Of a DNA stretch of 64,000 nt, positions 1 through 8,950 are shown one piece after another (within the stretch, counting starts at the first letter, position 1; each line of letters starts with the position of its first letter). The notes beneath the pieces were generated by a model that made no database searches, was not told the origin of the DNA, and worked only from the letters and a program-made list of their open reading frames with translations. A program made the translations under genes and the position numbers. The DNA is from Trinickia soli (lineage in GTDB: Bacteria > Pseudomonadota > Gammaproteobacteria > Burkholderiales > Burkholderiaceae): the NCBI RefSeq assembly GCF_002879855.1, contig NZ_PNYB01000023.1:21593-85592 (forward strand), written 5' to 3'.

Positions 1-131
1 GAATTTCATTTCATAGGGAGAGGAACAGGGAGGCGGGGGGACAGCGGCGCGGCCGCTATCGGCCGGGCCGAATCTCAAACAGCGAACGGCGCCGCCGGTG
101 CCCCAAGCCCGTCGCGGCACATGGATGACCT

Positions 132-890
132 TCAGGCCGTTTTTTTCGCCAGACCCAAGTATGTCTCGATGACACGCGGGTTCTGCGCCAACGACTGCGC
201 CTCGCCCTCCAGCGCGAGCTCGCCTGTCTCCAACACATAACCGTAATCGGAGATCTGCAGCGCCGCGCGTGCGTTCTGCTCGATCAGCAGCGTGGCGACG
301 CCCGTGCTGCGCAGCGCGGAGATGATGTGGAAGATCTCTTTGACGATCAGCGGTGCAAGGCCCAGGCTCGGCTCATCGAGCATCAGCAGGTCTGGTTTGC
401 CCATCAGCGCCCTGCCCAGCGCGAGCATCTGCCGCTCGCCGCCCGAGAGCGTTCCGGCCGCCTGCTTACGCCGCTCCTTGAGCCGGGGAAATCGCTCAAA
501 AACCGGATCGAGCTGATCGAGGTAGTCGCGCTCACCTGCCCGCTTACGTCGGTAAGCACCGAGCACGAGGTTATCCTCGACCGACATCGTGGCAAACAGC
601 TCACGCTTCTCGGGGACAAGGCACATGCCTCGGGCGACGCGATTTTCCACGGGCAACGCGCCCACCTCTTCGCCTCGATACCGGACATCGCCCTTCGCGT
701 GACCGATCGCTGGCAGCGCCCCCATCACCGCCCCAAGCAGCGTCGACTTACCGGCGCCGTTCGGCCCGATGACGCTCACGATCTGCCCGGGCCGAACGTC
801 GATCGATACCTGATGCAGCGCCTCGACCTTCCCGTACCGTACCGAAAGCCCCGAGACGGACAAAATCGGCGTAGCCGTCGTTTCGTTCAT
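132..890 (-). CDS. livF: Branched-chain amino acid ABC transporter ATP-binding protein LivF
   Basis: Cytoplasmic ATPase subunit of a HAAT-family amino acid importer, 252 aa. Walker A GPNGAGKST lies at residues 42-50, the signature LSGGE at 148-152 and Walker B LLMLDEP at 168-174, so all catalytic motifs are intact. The start is the ATG at 890; longer reading upstream gives an Arg/Gly-rich out-of-frame shadow of the next gene. It is the last gene of a leftward operon (binding protein, livH, livM-livG, livF) and begins 2 bases after the stop of livM-livG, which suggests coupled translation. The family usually carries Leu/Ile/Val, but related systems carry amides, urea or other amino acids, so the substrate is not settled by sequence. 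Confidence 0.93.
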   Translation of the reverse strand: MNETTATPILSVSGLSVRYGKVEALHQVSIDVRPGQIVSVIGPNGAGKSTLLGAVMGALPAIGHAKGDVRYRGEEVGALPVENRVARGMCLVPEKRELFATMSVEDNLVLGAYRRKRAGERDYLDQLDPVFERFPRLKERRKQAAGTLSGGERQMLALGRALMGKPDLLMLDEPSLGLAPLIVKEIFHIISALRSTGVATLLIEQNARAALQISDYGYVLETGELALEGEAQSLAQNPRVIETYLGLAKKTA

Positions 891-892
891 GT

Positions 893-2680
893 TCACTCCA
901 CCCCGCCGAGATAGGCCTCGACCACAGCCGGATCGTTTTGCACTTCTTCCGGCAGCCCTTGGGCGATGCGTGTGCCGAATTCCATGACGACGAGACGATC
1001 GGCAAGATTCATCACGAAATCCATGTCGTGCTCGACGAGGAGCACGCTCATGCCGTCCGCCTGGAGCTTGCGCAGCAGATCCGCCAGTTGTTGCTTTTCC
1101 CGATACCGCAGCCCCGCAGCCGGTTCGTCGAGCAACAGCAGCGTCGGGTCGCAGCAAAGCGCCCGCGCGATCTCCATGATCCGCTGCTGTCCGAGCGCGA
1201 GGCTGCCCGCCTCGTCGTACATATGTTGCTCGAGCCCGACTCGACGAATCTGCTCGGCCGCATCGAACATCAAGCGTGCTTCCTCGGCTGCATTGAGCCG
1301 TGCAACGCTGCGCCAGACCCCGTTCGAGCCGCGCAGATGCGCACCGATGGCGACGTTCTCGAGCACCGTCATACTCGGCAACAGCTTGACGTGCTGGAAG
1401 GTACGGCCGATGCCACGCTTGACGATTTCACGTGAACTGAGTGCGTCGATGCGCTCGCCGCGGAAATGGATGCGACCACGCGTCGCCTGCAGCACGCCCG
1501 TGACGAGGTTGAACGTGGTCGACTTGCCAGCTCCGTTCGGCCCGATCAACGCCACTATCTGCCCCGCGTTGACCTCGAAGCTGACATCGTTGACGGCTAC
1601 GAGCCCGCCGAACTGCTTGCGCACACCATCGACGACAAGCAGCGCTTCACCCGCAGCCGGCTTCGCACGCCGTGGCAACGGCTCGGCCTGCTCCGGGGCT
1701 TGCACGTGCGGACCGCGCGGAAACCAGCGAGCGACGAACGGCCAGACGCCACGCCGCGCATACTGCAGCAGCGCGACCATGAGAATGCCGAAGACAATGA
1801 TTTCGAAGTTGCCGCTCTCGCCGAGTAGCATCGGCAGCAGCGACTGCAAATAATCCTGCACGATGGTGAGGATCGCCGCGCCGAGAATCGCACCCCAGAC
1901 ATGCCCGACGCCACCGACCACGGCCATGAACAAGTACTCGATCCCGTGGTTCAGTCCGAAAGGCGTCGGATTGACGGCGCGTTGCAGGTGCGCGTACAGA
2001 AACCCCGAGATGGCTGCCAGCACGGCTGCGTAGACGAAAATGACGACGCGCATCCAGGCCGTATTGACGCCCATCGCCTCGGCCATCACGCTGGCGCCAC
2101 GCAGCGAACGGATCGCACGTCCGGGACGACTATTAAGCAGATTCTGAATTGAAACGACGGCGACGAGCACGACGATCCAGATCAGGTAATAGATGCTGCG
2201 CCCTGATTGGAGCGAAATGCCGAGCACGCTCAGCGCCGGTATCCCGTTGATGCCATCGTATTTCCCGAGCGCTTCGAGGTTGCCGAAGAGGTAATACAGC
2301 GACAGTCCCCAGGCGATTGTCCCAAGCGGTAGGAAGTGCCCTGACAAACGCATCGTGACCGCGCCGATGACGAGCGCAACCAGTACCGTCAACGCAATGC
2401 CGACCAACAGCGCGAGCCACGGCGAAAGACCGAACTGCGTCGTCAGATAGGCCGTCGCATAGGCGCCGACCCCGACGAACGCGGCCTGTCCGAAACTCGT
2501 CATGCCACCGACGCCCGTGAGCAGCACCAGCCCCAGCGCAACAATCGAATACAGGCCGATGTAGTTGAGCAGCGTGATCCAGTACTCGGACACGTGCAGC
2601 GGATGCGGCAACACGGGCAGCACAAACAGGACGATAAGAAAACACCACAGCGGCTTCATCAAAGAGAGTCGACGCTTCAT
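893..2680 (-). CDS. Fused LivM permease - LivG ATPase
   Basis: A 595-aa protein that joins two normally separate HAAT subunits. Residues 1-310 are a LivM-type permease with about 8-10 hydrophobic segments and the conserved stretch TSFGQAAFVGVGAYA near residue 61. Residues about 311-345 are a Pro/Arg-rich linker. Residues 346-595 are a LivG-type ATPase with Walker A GPNGAGKST at 380-388, a signature variant LALGQQ, and Walker B LLLLDEP. The reading frame is continuous, so this is a true fusion and not a sequencing artefact that can be seen here. It starts 3 bases after the livH stop and ends 2 bases before livF. Such fusions are known in beta-proteobacteria. Confidence 0.92.
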   Translation of the reverse strand: MKRRLSLMKPLWCFLIVLFVLPVLPHPLHVSEYWITLLNYIGLYSIVALGLVLLTGVGGMTSFGQAAFVGVGAYATAYLTTQFGLSPWLALLVGIALTVLVALVIGAVTMRLSGHFLPLGTIAWGLSLYYLFGNLEALGKYDGINGIPALSVLGISLQSGRSIYYLIWIVVLVAVVSIQNLLNSRPGRAIRSLRGASVMAEAMGVNTAWMRVVIFVYAAVLAAISGFLYAHLQRAVNPTPFGLNHGIEYLFMAVVGGVGHVWGAILGAAILTIVQDYLQSLLPMLLGESGNFEIIVFGILMVALLQYARRGVWPFVARWFPRGPHVQAPEQAEPLPRRAKPAAGEALLVVDGVRKQFGGLVAVNDVSFEVNAGQIVALIGPNGAGKSTTFNLVTGVLQATRGRIHFRGERIDALSSREIVKRGIGRTFQHVKLLPSMTVLENVAIGAHLRGSNGVWRSVARLNAAEEARLMFDAAEQIRRVGLEQHMYDEAGSLALGQQRIMEIARALCCDPTLLLLDEPAAGLRYREKQQLADLLRKLQADGMSVLLVEHDMDFVMNLADRLVVMEFGTRIAQGLPEEVQNDPAVVEAYLGGVE

Positions 2681-2683
2681 CGC

Positions 2684-3739
2684 TCATTCCTCCTCTTCTT
2701 CGACATGTGCCGTGGCCAGGCTGCGCCACAACAGCACCGGGATGATGAGCGTGAAGACGATCACCTCCTTGTAGGCGCTCGCCCAAAACGACGAATACGA
2801 TTCGAGCAGCCCGACCAGAATCGAGCCGGCCGCTGCGAGCGGATAACTGACGAGACCGCCGATAATCGCGCCGACGAAGCCCTTCAGACCGATCAGAAAA
2901 CCCGAGTCGTAGTAGATCGTCGTCAGCGGCGCGACGAGGATGCCCGACAGCGCGCCCAGCGCGGCAGCCAACGTGAAGGCAAGCCGCCCGGCCTGCGACG
3001 TTCCGATACCGACGAGCCGTGCGCCGAGCCGATTGACCGACGTCGCGCGCAGCGCCTTGCCGGAAAGCGAGCGATCGAAATAGAGATAAAGCGCTGCGAT
3101 CAGCACGAGCGCCGTCACTACCACCCAGACGCTCTGCCCCGAAATCGACAGACTGCCCACGCTGAGCGAGCCGTCCGAGAACGGCGTCGTGCGCGAGCCC
3201 TCCGCACCGAACATCAAGAGACCGAGCCCGACCATCGCGAAATGAACGGCGACGGCGACGATCAACAGCAACAGCGTCGTCGCCTCGGCGATCGGCTCAT
3301 AGGCCAAACGGTAGACGAGCGGGCCGATCGGCACGACGATCGCCAACGTCAACGCGATCTGAATGGCCATCGGCAACGTCTGCCCGTAGACATGTTGTGT
3401 GATCGCATACACGGCGATCGGGCCGAGTAAATACCGGCTCGCGAGCGCCGTCAGGAGACGCGGTGCATGCCGACGGCGTTCGGGGTGCCGGATAAGCCCG
3501 ACGATTTCGACGAAGAAGCAGGCGGCGCCGAGCACCGGCAGCAGAATCGCCGTCGGCGGAAACTTCTGCGTCTGCAGCATCGCCAGCGTCAGCGCGCCGT
3601 ATGAAACGAACTCCCCCTGCGGGATGAAGATGACTCGCGTGACGGAGAAAACCAGCACGAGTGCGAGCGCGAGCAGCGCGTAGATCGCCCCGGTGGTGAT
3701 GCCGTCTTGCGCGAGAATCGCCGCAATCGATAAATCCAT
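2684..3739 (-). CDS. livH: Branched-chain amino acid ABC transporter permease LivH
   Basis: Inner-membrane permease partner of LivM, 351 aa. It carries the N-terminal LivH hallmark GAIYALLALALVLVFSVTRV and the C-terminal segment with FVGAIIGGLVSYPLAAAGS. It is about 50-60 residues longer than the usual LivH: a hydrophilic Arg-rich loop (ERRRHAPRL, near residue 90) and extra hydrophobic segments are inserted after the second membrane segment. It ends in a run of glutamates. It sits between the binding-protein gene (gap 99 bases with a strong hairpin) and the fused livM-livG gene. The paralogue at 6653-7537 has the usual length. Confidence 0.9.
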   Translation of the reverse strand: MDLSIAAILAQDGITTGAIYALLALALVLVFSVTRVIFIPQGEFVSYGALTLAMLQTQKFPPTAILLPVLGAACFFVEIVGLIRHPERRRHAPRLLTALASRYLLGPIAVYAITQHVYGQTLPMAIQIALTLAIVVPIGPLVYRLAYEPIAEATTLLLLIVAVAVHFAMVGLGLLMFGAEGSRTTPFSDGSLSVGSLSISGQSVWVVVTALVLIAALYLYFDRSLSGKALRATSVNRLGARLVGIGTSQAGRLAFTLAAALGALSGILVAPLTTIYYDSGFLIGLKGFVGAIIGGLVSYPLAAAGSILVGLLESYSSFWASAYKEVIVFTLIIPVLLWRSLATAHVEEEEE

Positions 3740-3790
3740 ACTTTTCCGAGCCCCGTACTACGAGATGACGAACCGACAAAAGAGACACAA

Positions 3791-3823
3791 CCGGCCGTGA
3801 GCCCGTTCGGGACGCACGGCCGG
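3791..3823 (-). terminator. Hairpin between livK and livH (attenuator or RNA-stabilising stem)
   Basis: CCGGCCGTG at 3791-3799 pairs with CACGGCCGG at 3815-3823, and the loop holds a second stem CCCG-TT-CGGG. In the minus direction it is followed by a weak U-rich tract. It lies just after the binding-protein stop. Such stems commonly cause the binding protein to be made in excess over the membrane subunits, either by partial termination or by protecting the 3' end. Confidence 0.6.
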
Positions 3824-3838
3824 GCAGTCGGCGCAGCC

Positions 3839-4996
3839 TTATTCGCCGAGCAACTTCCACTTGCCGTCGGTAATCTGCACCATCACGCGCGCGCGCTGAT
3901 CGAGCCCATTATGATTGGCCGGCGAGGTGTTCATGATCCCGTGCGAAATCGGCAGCTCCTTGATGTTCTCGAGCGCATCGCGCAACGCCGAACGGAATGC
4001 CTGGCTACCGGGCTGCCCCTTTTTCAACGCCTCAGGAATCGCATGCTGCAGCATCTGTCCGGCGTCCCATGCGTGCCCGCCGAAGGTCGCAACCGACCCA
4101 ACGCCGTAGGCCTTCTCATAGGCGGCCTTGTAGGCGAGCGACGAGCGCTTGACGGGGTTGCTGTCCGGCAGCTGATCGGCCACGAGGATCGGGCCGGCCG
4201 GCAGAATCTCACCCTCACAATCCTTGCCGCAGACACGCAGGAAATCGTTGTTCGCGACGCCATGCGTCTGGTAAATCTCGCCTTTGTAGCCGCGCTCCTT
4301 GAGTTCCTTGGCCGGCAAGGCCGCAGGCGTGCCCGAGCCCGCGATCAGCACGGCGTCGGGGTTGGCGCTCATGAGCTTGAGCACCTGGCCCGTGACCGAC
4401 GCATCGGCGCGGTTGTATTTCTCGCTCGCAACGACCTTCAGATGATCCGTTGTCGCCGCCTTGCCGAATTCCGCGCTCCAGCTCTCGCCATAGGCGTCGG
4501 CGAAGCCGATGAAGCCGACCGTCTTCACGCCGTGTTTGGACATGTAGTCGGCAATCGCATTGGCCATGAGGCTATCGTTTTGCGGTGTCTTGAACGCCCA
4601 CTTACGCTTGTCGTCCATCGGCTCGACGATCTTGGCCGAAGCAGCGAGCGAGATCATCGGCGTTTTGCCGGCCGATACGGGATCGAGCATCGCCAGCGAG
4701 TTCGGCGTAACGGTCGAGCCGATGATCACGTCGACGTGGTCTTCGTCGATCAACTTATGCACGTCCTGCACGGCCTTGCCCGTATCGGAGCCGTCGTCGA
4801 GCACGATGTATTGCACGGTCTTGCCGCCGATCTCCTTGGGCAACAGCGCCACGGTATTTTTCTCAGGAATGCCGAGCGATGCGGCCGGTCCCGTCGTCGA
4901 AAGCACGACGCCGATCTTCACCTGTGCGAAGGCCGCCGTCACGCCACACATCATCGCTACCGCCACGCTGCTACGAACCCATCGTTTCATCGTCAT
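3839..4996 (-). CDS. Periplasmic amino-acid-type substrate-binding protein (LivK family)
   Basis: 385-aa periplasmic binding protein of the Leu/Ile/Val-binding type I fold. A Sec signal peptide ends with AAFA before QVKIGVVLSTTG near residue 25. The motif GPAASLGIPEKN and the later segment VGFIGFADAYGESWS are typical of the family. The start ATG at 4996 follows a GGAG 7 bases upstream; an ATG two codons later is an alternative. It is the first gene of the operon with livH, livM-livG and livF and is preceded by a leader of about 450 bases with an intrinsic terminator. The substrate is likely an amino acid or aromatic/amide-like solute, not resolved here. Confidence 0.9.
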   Translation of the reverse strand: MTMKRWVRSSVAVAMMCGVTAAFAQVKIGVVLSTTGPAASLGIPEKNTVALLPKEIGGKTVQYIVLDDGSDTGKAVQDVHKLIDEDHVDVIIGSTVTPNSLAMLDPVSAGKTPMISLAASAKIVEPMDDKRKWAFKTPQNDSLMANAIADYMSKHGVKTVGFIGFADAYGESWSAEFGKAATTDHLKVVASEKYNRADASVTGQVLKLMSANPDAVLIAGSGTPAALPAKELKERGYKGEIYQTHGVANNDFLRVCGKDCEGEILPAGPILVADQLPDSNPVKRSSLAYKAAYEKAYGVGSVATFGGHAWDAGQMLQHAIPEALKKGQPGSQAFRSALRDALENIKELPISHGIMNTSPANHNGLDQRARVMVQITDGKWKLLGE

Positions 4997-5346
4997 TATT
5001 GATCTCCAGAGGCATTACGCGAGAAAGCGCGTTGTAATTGCCGGCTCATCGGCCGGCAAAAGTCGATTATTTTCGAAAATGGAGCGGCGAGGCGCGCAAG
5101 CCCACAACGATCGAATAAAAACGATCGCATTCGTGTGGTACTCACGCACCGCGCAAAACAACAGGGAGAAAAAAATGCAAAGACGGCGATCGCACGCTGA
5201 CGCGCGAACGCTTCGCCGGTTTGGTGCGGACGCATACGCCGATTCGGCGCGCGGCTCCCGCGGCGGGAAACGGAAAGGAAAAACGAAATGCGATTGTCCA
5301 ATCGGACAAATCGGTATGAATCTGCACGAATCGAACGCACAAATAA

Positions 5347-5379
5347 AAAGCGCTGTTGGATTCCCTCCAACAGCGCTTT
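5347..5379 (-). terminator. Intrinsic terminator in the livK leader
   Basis: A perfect 14-bp stem, AAAGCGCTGTTGGA (5347-5360) with TCCAACAGCGCTTT (5366-5379), and a 5-base loop. On the minus strand it is followed by TTTTTATTT, the hallmark of Rho-independent termination. It lies about 350 bases upstream of the livK start, within the presumed leader, so it either attenuates the operon or ends a short RNA of roughly 100 bases. Confidence 0.85.
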
Positions 5380-5454
5380 CGTCCGGGCACTGAGTGCCTC
5401 GATTGTCTCCTCGTTCTCCACCTCAAAATTCGGTGCATCAGAACTGAGACGAAG

Positions 5455-5500
5455 ATTAAACAACCCCGTCTCCCGCGACAACCTAGCACTTTCCCTAGTG
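5455..5500 (-). promoter_or_regulatory. Candidate activated promoter of the livK operon or leader RNA
   Basis: On the minus strand a -10-like TTTAAT (5455-5460) lies 15 bases from a weak -35 TTGTCG. Just upstream, overlapping the -35 side, is a direct repeat: CCTAG at 5482-5486 and CCTAG at 5494-5498 on the plus strand, one helical turn apart (12 bp). The arrangement is what an activator-dependent promoter would look like. The regulator is unknown. Confidence 0.35.
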
Positions 5501-5681
5501 GTGCATAGCAGCACGCAAATCGCGCAAGCATGCATCGTTTCCTGCCGCCCGGTGCCCGAAACCAGGTCGACATGCGCACCGGACCGCGGCGCGATGGGCC
5601 TGTGCGTGCCGGGCCGCATCGCGACGCACGCATGCCGCGCGTTTGGCGCGGCGCAGCGCGAATGGGCCGTCCGTACCCTAC

Positions 5682-6653
5682 TCACCCGCGCAGCGGCCGC
5701 ACACGTGCGATGATTTCGCCGACAATGCCGCGCCGGAAGGTCAGCACGCAGGCAATGAAGACGAGCCCGATGACGATCGTCGTCGAATCACCGAGCGTGT
5801 TGAACCAGTCGACGTGCGTGAGGTGAGCGAGCCCGCCGCCGATATCGCCGAGCCGATCTTCGAGCGTGACGACGAGCGCCGCACCCAGCAACGGCCCGAA
5901 CAGCGTGCCCATGCCGCCCACGAGCGTCATCAGGATGACGAGGCCCGACATCGTCCAATAGGCGTCACCGAGCGTCTCGAAGCCGAGCACGAGCACTTTG
6001 AGCGCACCGGCGAAACCCGCGATGCCGGCCGACAGCACGAACGCGAGCAGCTTGAATCGATCGGTGTCATAACCGAGCGAGACGGCACGCGGCTCGTTCT
6101 CGCGAATCGCCGTCAACACCTGCCCGAACGGCGAATGAACGATGCGCACGATCAGCGCAAACACGAGTACGACGGCGACGAGCAGGACGTAATAGAGCGT
6201 CAGGTCCGACGATAAGCTCAAGAGCCCGAACAATTTGCCGCGCGGCACGCCTTGCAGCCCGTCCTCCCCGCCCGTGAACGGCGCTTGCAGATAAACGAAG
6301 TAGACGAGCTGCGCGAGCGCGAGCGTGACCATCGCGAAGTAGATCCCCTGACGCCGAATCGCGAAGAAACCCACGACCAGGCCGAGCAAGGTCGCGGCCG
6401 CCGTGCCTGCGAGCACGCCGAGCTCGGGCGTGAGGCCCATGGATTGGATCGCATAGCCCGCCGTATACCCTGACGTGGCAAGAAACATCGCATGGCCGAA
6501 CGACAGCAGTCCCGTATAGCCGATCAAGAGATTGAACGCCGCGGCAAATAGCGCGAAGCACAGCACTTTCATCACGAAGACGGGGTAGGCGCCGAGCCAC
6601 GGCGCCACGGCGAGCCCCAGCGCCAGGAGGGCGTAAAGCGCTTTTCTTTGCAT
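5682..6653 (-). CDS. livM: Branched-chain amino acid ABC transporter permease LivM
   Basis: Stand-alone LivM permease of 323 aa, very hydrophobic, with the family stretch LLIGYTGLLSFGHAMFLATS near residue 41 and the cytoplasmic coupling region NEPRAVSLGYDTDRFKLLAF. The start ATG at 6653 overlaps the last base of the livH stop (TGATG), so translation is coupled. It is the last gene of the second HAAT operon (livG, livF, binding protein, livH, livM). Unlike the first cluster it is not fused to an ATPase. Confidence 0.92.
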   Translation of the reverse strand: MQRKALYALLALGLAVAPWLGAYPVFVMKVLCFALFAAAFNLLIGYTGLLSFGHAMFLATSGYTAGYAIQSMGLTPELGVLAGTAAATLLGLVVGFFAIRRQGIYFAMVTLALAQLVYFVYLQAPFTGGEDGLQGVPRGKLFGLLSLSSDLTLYYVLLVAVVLVFALIVRIVHSPFGQVLTAIRENEPRAVSLGYDTDRFKLLAFVLSAGIAGFAGALKVLVLGFETLGDAYWTMSGLVILMTLVGGMGTLFGPLLGAALVVTLEDRLGDIGGGLAHLTHVDWFNTLGDSTTIVIGLVFIACVLTFRRGIVGEIIARVRPLRG

Positions 6654-7537
6654 CACCGCTCCTTGCCGAAAAGACCCGCAGGGCGCACGAGCAGAACGAG
6701 CGCCATGATGACGAACACAACGGTGGCCGAAGCCTGCGGATAGAACACACGCGTGAAGCCTTCGACGACGCCCAGCAGCAGGCCCGTCAGGATCGATCCC
6801 ATGATCGAGCCCATGCCGCCGATCACGACAACCGCGAACACCGTGATGATCATCGACTGCCCCATCAGCGGCGAGACTTGAATCACCGGAGCGGCAAGCA
6901 CGCCGGCGAACGCGGCCAGGGCCACGCCGAAGCCGTAGGTCAGCGTGATCATGAGCGGCACGTTCACGCCGAACGCTTCGACGATTTTCGGGTTCTCGGT
7001 GCCCGCGCGCAGATACGCTCCGAGGCTTGTCTTCTCGATCACGAACCAGGTTGCGAAACAGACGACGAGCGAAGCCACCACCACCCAGGCCCGATAGTTG
7101 GGCAGATACATGAAGCCGAGGTTCGTTGCGCCCGCGAGCAGATCGGGCACATCGTACGGCTGCCCCGATGATCCATAGATCGAGCGGAACACCCCTTCGA
7201 TGACGAGCGTGAGACCGAACGTCAACAACAACCCGTAAAGATGGTCGAGCTGATATAGCCAGCGCAGCATCGTACGTTCGATCACGATACCGAACGCGCC
7301 GACGATAAGCGGCGCCAGCACGAGCATGGCCCAGTACGGCACGCCGAAATAGGACAGACCCATCCATGCGAGCATGGCACCGAGCATGAACAACGCGCCG
7401 TGCGCGAAGTTGATCACGTTGAGCATGCCGAAGATCACCGCCAGCCCAAGGCTCAGAATCGCGTAGAACGATCCGTTGACGAGCCCGAGCAGGAGTTGGC
7501 TCAGCATGGCCTGCAACGGAATGCCGAAGATATCCAT
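6653..7537 (-). CDS. livH: Branched-chain amino acid ABC transporter permease LivH
   Basis: 294-aa permease of usual LivH length. It has the N-terminal hallmark GLVNGSFYAILSLGLAVIFGM and the C-terminal FAVVVIGGMGSIMGSILTG. About eight membrane segments are visible. It is separated from the binding-protein gene by 100 bases with an intrinsic terminator-like stem, and it overlaps livM by one base. It pairs with LivM to form the translocation pore. Confidence 0.93.
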   Translation of the reverse strand: MDIFGIPLQAMLSQLLLGLVNGSFYAILSLGLAVIFGMLNVINFAHGALFMLGAMLAWMGLSYFGVPYWAMLVLAPLIVGAFGIVIERTMLRWLYQLDHLYGLLLTFGLTLVIEGVFRSIYGSSGQPYDVPDLLAGATNLGFMYLPNYRAWVVVASLVVCFATWFVIEKTSLGAYLRAGTENPKIVEAFGVNVPLMITLTYGFGVALAAFAGVLAAPVIQVSPLMGQSMIITVFAVVVIGGMGSIMGSILTGLLLGVVEGFTRVFYPQASATVVFVIMALVLLVRPAGLFGKER

Positions 7538-7562
7538 TGAACCTGCCGTCGAAAAGAGAAAA

Positions 7563-7587
7563 ACGCGCGCGATGTGGCCGCGCGCGT
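7563..7587 (-). terminator. Terminator-like stem between binding protein and livH
   Basis: ACGCGCGCG (7563-7571) pairs with CGCGCGCGT (7579-7587) around a 7-base loop. Read on the minus strand the stem is followed by TTTTTCTCTTTT, so it should partly terminate transcripts after the binding-protein gene and lower expression of livH and livM. Confidence 0.75.
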
Positions 7588-7637
7588 CGTTACTGCATAC
7601 CGCCTAAGCAGCCCGCTGCTTTCACCTTAATTGCTGG

Positions 7638-8858
7638 TTACTTCCACAGATCGCACTGCGTATCCTTCTTGTCCGTGAACGCCTTGTCGCCAGGAATGGT
7701 CGCCTTCAGCGTGTAGTAGTCCCACGGTTTCTTCGATTCGGCCGGCGTCTTGACCTGATACAGGTACATGTCATGGATCATGCTGCCGTCTTCGCGGATA
7801 TGCCCCTTCGCATAGAAGTCGTCGACGGGCTGCTTGTGCAACTGTGCCATCACCTTGTCAGTATCGGTCGAGCCGACGGCCTTGACGGCGTTCAGATAAT
7901 CCATCGTCGCGGAATAATCGGCCGCTTGCAGGCTCGACGGCATCTTGCCGGTTTTCTTGAAGTATTTCTCGGCCCATGCGCGCGACTTATCGTTCTGATC
8001 CCAGTACCAGCTATCGGTCAGCAGCAGGCCCTGGGCCGTCGGCAAGCCGACGCTATGCACGTCGTCGATGAACATCAGAAGCGCCGCGATCTTCATCGTT
8101 TTGCCGACGCCGAATTCCTTGGCTGCCTTCAGCGAATTGACCGTGTCGCCGCCCGCGTTCGCAAGGCCGAGCACCTGCGCCTTCGACGCTTGCGCCTGCA
8201 ACAGGAACGACGAGAAGTCCGACGCCGACAGCGGATGCAGCGAGCGTCCGAGCACCTTGCCGCCGTTCTCTTCGACGACCTTCGTCGTATTCGCGTCGAG
8301 CGACTTGCCGAACGCGTAGTCGGCCGTCAGGAAGTACCACGTCTTCAAGCCTTGCTTGACGATCGCCGAGCCCGTGCCTTTCGCGAGCGCCGTCGTGTCG
8401 TAGGCGTAGTGGATCGTGTACGGCGTGCATTGCTTGTTCGTCAGCGCATCGGTGCCGGCGCCGATCGAGATGTACGGACGCTTCTTCTCCTTGATCACGT
8501 CGTTCATTGCGAGGCCCGTTGCCGAATTCGTGCCACCGATCAGCATGTCGAGACCTTCCGTGTCGATCCACTTACGCGCGGTCGAGGCGGCGATGTCGGC
8601 CTTGTTCTGGTGATCCTGCGTGAGCAGCTTGATCGGCAGACCATTGACCTTGCCGCCGAAATCGTCGATCGCCATCTGGATTGCCGTGGCGCCGCCCTTG
8701 CCGTCGATATCGGCGTACAGGCCCGACAAGTCGGTGATGAACCCGATCGTGACCTGTTTTTCCGCGGCGGCGGCGTGCTGCGCCGCGAGCGCGGCGGCCA
8801 TTGCGGTAGCGGTAACTGCGAGAGTGCGAACAGCGCTTGCGAGCAACGTGGTTCTCAT
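7638..8858 (-). CDS. Periplasmic substrate-binding protein of HAAT-type ABC transporter
   Basis: 406-aa periplasmic binding protein. A signal peptide with cleavage near AAAA-EKQV (about residue 32) precedes the mature domain, which begins VTIGFITDLSGLYADIDGKG. Later family segments include GGTNSATGLAMNDV and WYFLTADYAFGKSLDANT. The start ATG at 8858 follows AAGGAGATACC, an excellent ribosome-binding site. It lies between livF and livH of the second transporter operon. The subgroup resembles ABC solute-binding proteins often found next to aromatic or short-chain acid catabolism, but no substrate can be assigned. Confidence 0.9.
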   Translation of the reverse strand: MRTTLLASAVRTLAVTATAMAAALAAQHAAAAEKQVTIGFITDLSGLYADIDGKGGATAIQMAIDDFGGKVNGLPIKLLTQDHQNKADIAASTARKWIDTEGLDMLIGGTNSATGLAMNDVIKEKKRPYISIGAGTDALTNKQCTPYTIHYAYDTTALAKGTGSAIVKQGLKTWYFLTADYAFGKSLDANTTKVVEENGGKVLGRSLHPLSASDFSSFLLQAQASKAQVLGLANAGGDTVNSLKAAKEFGVGKTMKIAALLMFIDDVHSVGLPTAQGLLLTDSWYWDQNDKSRAWAEKYFKKTGKMPSSLQAADYSATMDYLNAVKAVGSTDTDKVMAQLHKQPVDDFYAKGHIREDGSMIHDMYLYQVKTPAESKKPWDYYTLKATIPGDKAFTDKKDTQCDLWK

Positions 8859-8950
8859 TGGTATCTCCTTCTTCGCTTATGGTTGTGCGTGCAACTGTTT
8901 GTGTAAACCGAGGCGCAGCCAGCGCGCCCGTCAAGCAACTTCGCCTGGCC

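Larger units (their letters stand above)
4997..5681. other. Intergenic leader and promoter region between two liv clusters
   Basis: A stretch of 685 bases without a convincing gene. The open frames seen here on both strands have atypical Arg/Cys/Ser-rich composition and no ribosome-binding sites. It holds a candidate minus-strand promoter near 5455-5500, a strong minus-strand intrinsic terminator at 5347-5379, and then about 350 bases in which nothing further is recognised before the binding-protein gene. The left part is less GC-rich than the coding DNA. Confidence 0.6.

Noticed and set aside
4996..5685. A 229-codon minus-strand frame between the two liv clusters
   Set aside because: No ribosome-binding site, Arg/Cys/Ser-rich composition, and it runs straight through the intrinsic terminator at 5347-5379.
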